64,000 nt of DNA from positions 1 through 64,000 of the forward strand of contig VGZR01000007.1 of NCBI GenBank assembly GCA_016872515.1. The letters are read 5' to 3'. Both the position numbers and the translations under genes were made by a program. The first letter of the stretch is position 1, and the number at the start of each line of letters is the position of its first letter. Of the stretch, positions 18,409 through 25,957 are shown piece after piece. Source of the stretch: SAR202 cluster bacterium (GTDB taxonomy: Bacteria > Chloroflexota > Dehalococcoidia > Lucifugimonadales > VGZR01). A model generated the notes under the pieces. It saw nothing but the letters and a program-made list of their open reading frames with translations, made no database searches and was not told where the DNA came from.

Positions 18409-19065
18409 TTGAATATCGTGCATAGCTTGTACTGGTGGCTACTGGGGTGCATCGGAATCCTCAGACAAGTTCTCAGACTTGAGAAGATTCCTGCGGGCCA
18501 TTCCGGTGCCCTCTTGTCGCCCTTACTCGAGACGTTGCGGGTCAGGCATGCCGCGCAATGGATCGAGGGTCAGACGGTCCTGGATTGTGGCTGTGGCAGG
18601 GGGCGATTGCTTTCGTCGCTCGCGAAGGGAGTTGCCTACACTGGTGTGGACAATGACCCCGAGTTGATTGCATACCTCCGGCAACGCCACCCGGACGCGC
18701 AGTTCATCCAAGGAGATCTGACATCCCTGAAACTCGGCGACCAGGTCTTCGACTCAATAGCCGTTTTGGCGGTCATAGAGCACATCTCATCGCCCCAATC
18801 CTTCATCCGTCAAATTGCGGCGCACCTGAAACCTGGTGGCGTGCTGGTGCTTACAACCCCAGCTCCGAGTTTTGAGCCGCTCCTACATATCGGCAGCAGA
18901 TTAGGCTTGTTCTCACGTCACGCAGAGGAGGACCACAAGCGGCTACTCGACCGGAGCGCCCTGGAGCAGGTCGCGCGCACAGGGGGGCTTGTTCCAGGGA
19001 AACACTACCGCTTTCTCTTCGGGGCAAATCAATTGTTAGTCGCCCGAAAGCCCGCTTCTGATTGA
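18409..19065 (+). CDS. Class I SAM-dependent methyltransferase
   Basis: 218-residue methyltransferase with motif I VLDCGCGRGRLLSSLA, VAYTGVDNDPELI as the acidic SAM ribose-binding region, and AVLAVIEHISSPQ plus LKPGGVLVLTTPAP as later motifs. A short hydrophobic N-terminus (YWWLLGCIGIL) may associate with the membrane. The start is TTG 18409 or GTG 18418; neither has a clear ribosome-binding site. It sits between the flippase-like and GT-C genes, as does the 10524 methyltransferase in the other set. Confidence 0.8.
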   Translation: MNIVHSLYWWLLGCIGILRQVLRLEKIPAGHSGALLSPLLETLRVRHAAQWIEGQTVLDCGCGRGRLLSSLAKGVAYTGVDNDPELIAYLRQRHPDAQFIQGDLTSLKLGDQVFDSIAVLAVIEHISSPQSFIRQIAAHLKPGGVLVLTTPAPSFEPLLHIGSRLGLFSRHAEEDHKRLLDRSALEQVARTGGLVPGKHYRFLFGANQLLVARKPASD

Positions 19066-19085
19066 TTCTGCGGGAACTTGAGCTC

Positions 19086-19229
19086 GTGAGACGTGTCAGA
19101 TGGCTCGACCTGATCGAAGTGCTTCTTACACTGTGGGTCATTGCCGTCATGGTCCTGTTCCTCGTTCAATTCGCTGACGAAATCGAGACTGGACTTGGCG
19201 TCGTCAAGAGGGCACTAGGACTGGAATGA
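19086..19229 (+). CDS. Small single-span membrane protein (47 aa) coupled to GT-C gene
   Basis: GTG-started tiny ORF with a basic head (RRVRW), one hydrophobic helix (VLLTLWVIAVMVLFLVQFA) and an amphipathic tail (DEIETGLGVVKRALGLE). Its TGA overlaps the ATG of the large GT-C gene (ATGA). It is the third occurrence of this layout in 7 kb, after 12297 and 14283. A GGGA purine stretch lies about 10 bases upstream. Unrecognised family; a subunit or stabiliser of the GT-C enzyme is the simplest idea. Confidence 0.6.
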   Translation: MRRVRWLDLIEVLLTLWVIAVMVLFLVQFADEIETGLGVVKRALGLE

Positions 19230-21160
19230 ACTACGGCTTGGTCTTGGTCCTTGCGGCACTCTGGCTGGCGATGGCCACGATGGCCGGGCGGACTTTACTG
19301 CGGATAGGCGGAGTGACTGCTTGTGGCAGATTTGAGTCTCTCGTGCTCTCCGTAGCCATTGGCTTCGCCTTCGGTGCGTATGTGGTTATCGGCTTCGCGC
19401 AGATAGGGTGGCTCTCGACCCCGATGGCCTGGACGGTGCTGGGGATCCTAGCGCTCTTGTCCATTCCCACTCTGCGGCGGCAACGACCAAGGGAATGGTG
19501 GGTCTGGGTGAAGGAGCGCCTCGGGGTTTTCCGAGTGCCGGGATGGCGAAGGTGGCTTCTTTTGAGCCTCGCCGCCGTTTTCGCTGTTAGCGCCACGCTC
19601 AATCTCATCTCGGTCCTTGCTCCTCCTACCGAGTGGGACACTCTCACTTATCACCTTGCAGAGCCTTCCTATTTCATCCGCCAGGGCAGGATGAGTTTCG
19701 TGCCGTACCGAGAGTGGCCAACGCCGCTAACCGCCGAGATGTGGAATATGGTGGCGCTGCTGTTGGGCTCGGACCGGCTCGCACAGGTTTTCCAATGGAG
19801 CATGGGTCTTGCTGCCGCGGGTGCCCTGTACGTCCTGGCCGCGCCTCGGACATCGCGCAGCGTGGGATTGCTGGCAGCTGTGGTTTTCTATACGTCACCC
19901 CATGTGCTCTCCTTGGCCACCTCGGCGAAGAGCGACCTGGCGTGGATGACGTTTTTCTTTCTCACCTTGCATACACTGCTCTTGTGGCGCGAGCGGGGAG
20001 ATATTCGGTGGCTATGGTTGTCGGCGATGCTCTTGGGCTTAACATTAGCCACCAAGTTCCAAGGCCTCTTCGGTGTGCCAGCCATCGGACTTCTGCTGTT
20101 GTTCATGCAGGGCGAAGACTGGAAGCGGGTGCCGGTGCGGGCCCTTGGCAGGGTCGTCGTGTACGGAATCGTCGTGGGTGTAGTAGCATCGCCTTGGTGG
20201 ATCCGGAACTGGGTTGGGGGAGGTGATCCACTGTGGCCCTACGGCTATCCCGTATTCCACTCGGATTTCTGGAGCCAGGAGCTTCACGACAAGTACGCTT
20301 CGTGGAGCCAGGGGCCTGGGCAGGGGATCGGCCACTATTTCGCCGGGCTGTGGAACCTGACCGTGAACCAGTCCGCATGGCAGTTTGGCCTTCGCCTGCC
20401 CATAACACCGGTGCTTTTGGCCCTACTGCCGTTCGTTGTCCTGCTGTGGGCCCGCGTTTCTTCTAAGACACGGTGGTTCTTCGTGGCACTCACGGCTGCG
20501 GCACTCGTTCACTACACCATATGGTTTGAGACGTATCAGCAGACCCGTTACCTTTTTCCTGTGCTCGCAGTGCTTATGATTCCATCCGCCTATGCGGCGC
20601 TGCATTTGGTGCGCAACACGGCGCCAAGATTTGTAGTCGGGGGACTCCTGGCGGCTTCTCTCGTGTTTTTCTTCGGATACAACATCTTCTATAACGCCCA
20701 GTTCGTTCCAGTTGTCGCAGGTTCTGAATCCGAGGAGGCGTTTCTTGTACGAAAGGTGAGCTACTATCAAGACCTTCAGTGGCTTGACCAAAATTTGCCT
20801 TCGGACGCCAAGGTGCTGTTCTATCCCCTGAAGACGTATTATCTGGACCGTGATTTCGTACGTGGTGATGAGAATCTTTGGGAGATTAGTGAATCGACCA
20901 CACCTGAGGACTACCTCCGGTTTCTTCGTGAGCGGCGTGTGACTCATGTCTTCGCCGCGAGCGATGTATTTGCCACCCATCGTTGGGGGCAGCGGATTAC
21001 TAGCATCATCAAAGACCTCAAGTCGAGCGGGGACTTGAAGGCGGTCTATACAAACCATGAAGCAATCGTCGTAGAGAGCAGAACCCTAGCCCAGTTCGAC
21101 CATACGTTGGTAGAGGTGCTAGAAGTCATGCCCACCAGTGAATTGGGCAGGGTCGGTTAG
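19226..21160 (+). CDS. GT-C integral membrane glycosyltransferase (ArnT/PMT-like)
   Basis: 644-residue polytopic protein, third of its type here. The first external loop contains LAPPTEWDTLTYHLAEPSYF, with acidic and His residues in the place of the catalytic loop of ArnT-type enzymes, followed by VPYREWPTPLTAEMWN. About ten hydrophobic segments follow, then a soluble C-terminal domain with DLQWLDQNLPSDAKVLFYPL and RRVTHVFAAS, comparable to the domain in the protein at 12425. Likely transfers a polyprenyl-phosphate-linked sugar to the glycan. Confidence 0.75.
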   Translation: MNYGLVLVLAALWLAMATMAGRTLLRIGGVTACGRFESLVLSVAIGFAFGAYVVIGFAQIGWLSTPMAWTVLGILALLSIPTLRRQRPREWWVWVKERLGVFRVPGWRRWLLLSLAAVFAVSATLNLISVLAPPTEWDTLTYHLAEPSYFIRQGRMSFVPYREWPTPLTAEMWNMVALLLGSDRLAQVFQWSMGLAAAGALYVLAAPRTSRSVGLLAAVVFYTSPHVLSLATSAKSDLAWMTFFFLTLHTLLLWRERGDIRWLWLSAMLLGLTLATKFQGLFGVPAIGLLLLFMQGEDWKRVPVRALGRVVVYGIVVGVVASPWWIRNWVGGGDPLWPYGYPVFHSDFWSQELHDKYASWSQGPGQGIGHYFAGLWNLTVNQSAWQFGLRLPITPVLLALLPFVVLLWARVSSKTRWFFVALTAAALVHYTIWFETYQQTRYLFPVLAVLMIPSAYAALHLVRNTAPRFVVGGLLAASLVFFFGYNIFYNAQFVPVVAGSESEEAFLVRKVSYYQDLQWLDQNLPSDAKVLFYPLKTYYLDRDFVRGDENLWEISESTTPEDYLRFLRERRVTHVFAASDVFATHRWGQRITSIIKDLKSSGDLKAVYTNHEAIVVESRTLAQFDHTLVEVLEVMPTSELGRVG

Positions 21161-21163
21161 GAA

Positions 21164-22564
21164 ATGACGCCACGCACGGCAACACTGCGCCAAGGCACGG
21201 CAATCGCGTTGCTACTGGTTGCAGTGCTCATCGCGTATTACCTGTTGCAGCAGTTTTCCCGAGGCAACGAACTAGGCATCGTGCTGCCGGCGGCTGGAGC
21301 GCTCTGCGGCCTCATCCTGTTGAAACCCCGAATCGGCTTGTACGCGTTTTGTTTTACGTTAGTCCTGATTCCCTACGACTGGCGAATCGAGGGATTGAAG
21401 TTCACGTCCGCGAACACACTGATGGTCGGGGCTGCGCTGGTGGCGTGGGGTACCTCGGTGGCTATCCGCCGACGAGGACTACAGCTTAGTGTAGTTATTC
21501 TGCCGCTTCTTGTTGTGGTCGTGGTTGCATGGCTTAACTACTTCAGATATGGAAGCGGGTTTTTCAATCTCCCATATGTCTTAACAGAGGCTGTGCTGCT
21601 GTTCATTTTGGCAACCCAACTCATTCGGACGCGGGAGCAGCTGGAGCAGCTACTCCTTGCGCTGGCGCTCATGACCGTAGTGAGAAACCTCATGGATCTT
21701 GGAGTCACAATCTATTCATTCCAGCAGGGCGACGTTCTCGGGGCCATACGACAAGACCGCTTGCTAATCAGTGGTACGTCTACCACTGAGTCTGAATGGC
21801 GCAGCCTCTTACTCCCCTTGCTCGCCGTCGGTGCGCTGTTTGCCAAACAACGCCTCGTGAAACTACTTCTCATTTCAGCGGTGTTCTTGGACGTGGCATG
21901 GTTAGCTTTTGCTGCTACGAGGATAGGATTTCTTGGGATAGGCATCTCCGCGATAGCGGTCCTTCTCGTACCCCCCCGTGAACAGCGTGCGAATTCTATG
22001 CGGTTGGTCATACCTGGCGTTATTTTCGTTGCATTGTTGATGACTGTTTACTCGCAATCCTGGGTTCATATCTTTAGTAAAACCCAGGAGGACTTGTTCA
22101 TCGGGGATATCAGTTCAGGAAGGTGGCGTATCTGGGAGGAGTCGCTCAAAGGGTTTTGGGGAAACCCCTGGATGGGTTCGGTGCAGGGAGTGAAGCACAG
22201 CTTCCTATTCCACAATGCAGGAAGCATGGGGCTTGTATTTATGGTGCCCTATGTATTGGCGGTATTTCTGATATGGAGACATCTGTCATACCTTCGACGA
22301 CAAGATGGTGACAACGCAAGCGGCTCTGTGATTGGTATGCAAGGCTGCCTCTTGGTTGTAACTGTTCTCAGTGTTGTAGGGTATTTCCTCAATTCCGGAA
22401 TCAATGCGTTCTTCTTCTGGACAATTGCAGGTGCCTTTGAAGGGTACTATCTTCAGCGCCGTAAAGACCGTCGAACCGAAGTGGTCTCCGTGGCACAAAG
22501 ATATTTCCCCCAAATACGGTTTCGCCGACGTGGTAGGGTAAGCGCGGGAGGGGTCGTTCCCTGA
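21164..22564 (+). CDS. O-antigen ligase/polymerase (Wzy/WaaL-like)
   Basis: 466-residue protein with about 11-12 hydrophobic segments and a larger periplasm-facing loop around residues 290-350 (DISSGRWRIWEESLKGFWGNPWMG). This loop and the following HNAGSMGLVFMVPY form the layout of the Wzy_C/O-antigen ligase family, including the loop His. It would polymerise or ligate lipid-linked repeat units outside the membrane. It starts four bases after the GT-C stop. Polymerase and ligase cannot be told apart by sequence. Confidence 0.75.
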   Translation: MTPRTATLRQGTAIALLLVAVLIAYYLLQQFSRGNELGIVLPAAGALCGLILLKPRIGLYAFCFTLVLIPYDWRIEGLKFTSANTLMVGAALVAWGTSVAIRRRGLQLSVVILPLLVVVVVAWLNYFRYGSGFFNLPYVLTEAVLLFILATQLIRTREQLEQLLLALALMTVVRNLMDLGVTIYSFQQGDVLGAIRQDRLLISGTSTTESEWRSLLLPLLAVGALFAKQRLVKLLLISAVFLDVAWLAFAATRIGFLGIGISAIAVLLVPPREQRANSMRLVIPGVIFVALLMTVYSQSWVHIFSKTQEDLFIGDISSGRWRIWEESLKGFWGNPWMGSVQGVKHSFLFHNAGSMGLVFMVPYVLAVFLIWRHLSYLRRQDGDNASGSVIGMQGCLLVVTVLSVVGYFLNSGINAFFFWTIAGAFEGYYLQRRKDRRTEVVSVAQRYFPQIRFRRRGRVSAGGVVP

Positions 22565-23778
22565 TGGGGAGCTTTGACAGTGTCATCTTTATTTACGCGC
22601 CCACGTGGGACGCTGCTTCACAGGTCAGTAAGCACCACATGGCCCGCTATTGGGCGGCTCAGGGAAAAAGGGTACTGTATGTTGAAGCGCCGTTCCACGC
22701 CTTTTCTCTATTCACGAGACTTCGGGAAGTTCAGCGTCTGTGGCGTCGCTATACCAATGGACCTCAAGAAGTCACACCCAATCTGTGGGTCGCTGCGGTC
22801 CCTATCCTTTTCCCATACCGGGCTGGGTGGCCCCTTGCCGGATTTGGGCCCGTCCTGTCGGTTAACCAGTTGCTCGTGCGGCGCAGATTGCGGCAAGTTC
22901 AGAAGCGGTTTGGCCTCTCCAACCCTTTGCTGGTTGTCGGGTCGGCCATTGCCAATCCCTTCATTGACGCTCTTGGTCCGTCCCTTGTCCTGTACCACTG
23001 CAGCGACGACTACACCCGAAGCCCAACATTTCCATCTTCGTACACGAAGTTGGAGAAGTCGTTGACAGCCCGCGCCGACCTGGTCATTTGCACGGCCGAA
23101 ACCCTGCGCCAAGTCAAGGCCTCTTTGAACTCGTACACTTACACGGTAGTTAATGGCGCACAAGTGGGCCATTTCGCTCACACTCAAGACCCGCAGGTCA
23201 GGGCTGCCGCGGATTTGCAAGGGCTTCCCAAGCCGGTGATTGGTTACATCGGTACCGTCTTCGAGTGGATAGACCAAGAGATGATTGCGTTCGCCGCCAA
23301 GGCCCATCCCGAATGGAGTTTCGTCTTAGTGGGACCGATCGCTACCGATGTATCGCGCCTGCGTCCTCTACGAAACGTGCACCTGGTAGGGCCGAGGCCA
23401 TATACCGATTTGCCCGCCTATCTCAAAGGCTTTGACGTCGCGACCGTGCCCTTCGTGTTTCATGACGTGACACTGAGGGCAAGCCCGGTCAAGTTCTACG
23501 AATATCTTGCGTCTGGTGTACCGGTCGTGGCGACCAAGTTGCCAGACTTCGAGCCGTTAGGTCATATGACGGAGCTCGTCTCCTCGCCGCAAGAGTTCAC
23601 GGACGCCTTGGAGCGGGCCATACGGACTGAGACGTCCGAGAAGCAGGCTGCGCGGATGCGAGAAGCCAAGAACCACTCGTGGGAAGCCAGGTTCGCTCAG
23701 GTTGATGGGCTGATTGCTGAAGCCTACGCCCGCAGAGGACGAAAACTCGCTGTGCAACCTCAAGGAGTCCGCGCTTGA
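22564..23778 (+). CDS. Glycosyltransferase (GT4-like, TuaH-related)
   Basis: 404-residue GT-B protein. The N-terminus SVIFIYAPTWDAASQVSKHH and the middle LVLYHCSDDYTRSP recall TuaH-like glycosyltransferases of teichuronic-acid and related loci. The C-terminal donor domain contains VIGYIGTVFEWIDQEMI and SPVKFYEYLASGVPVVAT. ATG 22564 shares a base with the previous stop (TGATG). Substrate unknown. Confidence 0.8.
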   Translation: MGSFDSVIFIYAPTWDAASQVSKHHMARYWAAQGKRVLYVEAPFHAFSLFTRLREVQRLWRRYTNGPQEVTPNLWVAAVPILFPYRAGWPLAGFGPVLSVNQLLVRRRLRQVQKRFGLSNPLLVVGSAIANPFIDALGPSLVLYHCSDDYTRSPTFPSSYTKLEKSLTARADLVICTAETLRQVKASLNSYTYTVVNGAQVGHFAHTQDPQVRAAADLQGLPKPVIGYIGTVFEWIDQEMIAFAAKAHPEWSFVLVGPIATDVSRLRPLRNVHLVGPRPYTDLPAYLKGFDVATVPFVFHDVTLRASPVKFYEYLASGVPVVATKLPDFEPLGHMTELVSSPQEFTDALERAIRTETSEKQAARMREAKNHSWEARFAQVDGLIAEAYARRGRKLAVQPQGVRA

Positions 23779-25913
23779 AGCAGGTCTTGCTGGACGGACG
23801 CGGCCAAGTGCAGGTGGTTGAAGTACCGGCTCCCAAGCCAGAACGAGGGCAGGTCCTAGTCTCGACAGCCTACTCACTCATCAGCTCCGGGACGGAGCTG
23901 GCGACTCTCCAGCACCAGTCGTCTGGGCTGCTCAAGCGGGCGATGGAGAAGCCGGGCTTGGCGAAAGACCTGGCGAAGCGTGTCGTCATGGAAGGGCCCC
24001 TTGCCACGAAAGATGCGGTGGAGGAACGCCTGAGCCGCTGGAATCCCATCGGTTACAGCCTCGCAGGGACGGTTATGGATGTAGGTGAAGGCGTGGAGGG
24101 CCTGCGCGTCACGGACCGTGTCGCGTGCAGCGGGGCTGGACATGCGCACCATGCGGAGGTGGTGGCTGTGCCGTTCCGTTTGGCGGTGCCGATACCCGAA
24201 AGGGTAGCATTCCGCGAAGCCGCCTTTGCGCCCGTGGCTGCCATCGCCATGCAGGCGGTCCGCAGGAGCAATGCCGCCATCGGCGAAACGGTGGTGGTCA
24301 TCGGTCTGGGGTTGGTAGGTTTACTGGCGTGTCAACTCCTTCGGAAGGCTGGATGCCGAGTGATCGGCTATGACCTAGACCCTGCAAGATGTGAATTGGG
24401 TGTTGGACTCGGCTGCGAAGCGACGGCAGAGGAAGAAGCACGCCTGGACGAACTGGTGAAGCAGCACACCTCTGGCTTTGGGGCCGATGCGGTTTTGATA
24501 TGCGCGGCTAGTGTGAGCAACGCTCCGGTCAACCTGGGCGTGGCCCTGGCCCGCGAGCGGGGCAGGGCCGTGGTGGTGGGGAACGTAGGTATGGAGTTGG
24601 ACCGCGAGGCGATGTACCGGAAAGAGATCGACCTTGTGATGTCGCGTTCCTTGGGCCCCGGGCGGTACGACCGGCGGTACGAGGTCGAAGGCCACGATTA
24701 TCCTGCGGCATACGTCCGGTGGACCGAGGCGCGCAATATGGAGGCGTGTCTTGGGTTGATGGAGAAAGGGGGACTGGATATCGCCTCGCTCGTGTCTTTC
24801 GAAGCCACGGTCGAAAACGCTGTCGAGGCCTATGCCAAACTTTCGGGAGACGGGAAGCCCGTGGCGGTGTTGCTCAGGTACGAGAAGAACCTGAGCGGGA
24901 CGCCATCTACGCCGCCGGTCAGGAAGGTACCCGTCAAGGCGCCAGGACCGCTCGCCGGGCGGATTGGCGCCGGACTCATCGGCCCGGGAAACTTCGCCCG
25001 CGCTGTGCATCTTCCTGCCCTCAAATCCAGCAGGGAGTTCGTACTCATCGGCGTCGCGGCGCGGCAGGGCCACGCTGCGGACCACACGGCGCGACACTAC
25101 GGTGCTTCCTATGGTACGACGGACCCGAGTGAGTTGTTCGGGGACCAGAAGGTACAAGCGGTCTGGATCACCTCCACACATGAGAGCCATGCCCGGCTAA
25201 CACTTCAGGCTCTCAGAGCAGGGAAGAATGTGTTCGTGGAAAAGCCGCTTGCCCTCACGTTGGAGGATTGCCACCAGGTGGTGGGAGCAGCCCACCAGAG
25301 CGGCCACGTGGTGATGGTGGGATTCAACCGAAGGTTCGCACCTGCTTCGAGGGTGGCCTCCCGCCACTTCGCGGGCGTGGCTAGCCCCAAGCAAATCCTG
25401 TACCGCGTCCGCGCTGATGCATCACCATCCGGCCATTGGCTCGACGACCCCGCGCGTGGCGGCGGCCGGCTGCTAGGTGAAGGTGTACATTTCTTCGACT
25501 GGATGGCATGGTTCCTGAAGGAGGAGCCGGTTCGGGTGACGGCCACTTCATCCAGCGGCGAGGACAACAGCACCGTTGTGGTGGAGTTCAGCGGAGGCTC
25601 GGTGGGCACCCTCGCGTACACCACTGCGGGTTCGGAGGCGCTCCCGAAGGAGCGGATCGAGGTGTTCGGCGGGGGCAAGAGCGCCGTCGTTGACAACTTC
25701 GGGCGCGTTCTGCTCGGTGGTGAGAGAGGCGCCCATAAGGTCGTGCAAGCCAAGGGCAAGGGATACGTGGAGCAGATGACTGCCTTCGCGGCGGCGCTGC
25801 GGGGAAAGCCGTTCGAGGGTCCCACAGCGCAGGACGGGCTTCGCGCGACGGCCTGTGCGCTGGCGGCTCTGGCAGCTCTGAGAGAGCGTGGGCCTCAGCA
25901 GGTTGTCCTCTAG
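23775..25913 (+). CDS. Bi-domain oxidoreductase: zinc-type alcohol dehydrogenase fused to Gfo/Idh/MocA
   Basis: 712 residues with two complete dehydrogenase halves. Residues 1 to about 370 are an MDR/zinc-ADH-like module with a GroES-like N-terminus (YSLISSGTELATL) and the Rossmann motif VIGLGLVGLLACQLLRKAGC. Residues about 390-710 are Gfo/Idh/MocA, with GAGLIGPGNFARAVHLPAL and EKPLALTLEDCHQVV. Fusions of this kind occur in polysaccharide loci, where sequential oxidation/reduction of a sugar nucleotide is presumed. TTG 23775 overlaps the preceding TGA (TTGA). The classic structural-zinc Cys cluster is not evident. Confidence 0.85.
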   Translation: MKQVLLDGRGQVQVVEVPAPKPERGQVLVSTAYSLISSGTELATLQHQSSGLLKRAMEKPGLAKDLAKRVVMEGPLATKDAVEERLSRWNPIGYSLAGTVMDVGEGVEGLRVTDRVACSGAGHAHHAEVVAVPFRLAVPIPERVAFREAAFAPVAAIAMQAVRRSNAAIGETVVVIGLGLVGLLACQLLRKAGCRVIGYDLDPARCELGVGLGCEATAEEEARLDELVKQHTSGFGADAVLICAASVSNAPVNLGVALARERGRAVVVGNVGMELDREAMYRKEIDLVMSRSLGPGRYDRRYEVEGHDYPAAYVRWTEARNMEACLGLMEKGGLDIASLVSFEATVENAVEAYAKLSGDGKPVAVLLRYEKNLSGTPSTPPVRKVPVKAPGPLAGRIGAGLIGPGNFARAVHLPALKSSREFVLIGVAARQGHAADHTARHYGASYGTTDPSELFGDQKVQAVWITSTHESHARLTLQALRAGKNVFVEKPLALTLEDCHQVVGAAHQSGHVVMVGFNRRFAPASRVASRHFAGVASPKQILYRVRADASPSGHWLDDPARGGGRLLGEGVHFFDWMAWFLKEEPVRVTATSSSGEDNSTVVVEFSGGSVGTLAYTTAGSEALPKERIEVFGGGKSAVVDNFGRVLLGGERGAHKVVQAKGKGYVEQMTAFAAALRGKPFEGPTAQDGLRATACALAALAALRERGPQQVVL

Positions 25914-25957
25914 AGTGAACCTCCCCGTTTATCCCGCATCATTCATGGTGCTCACCC

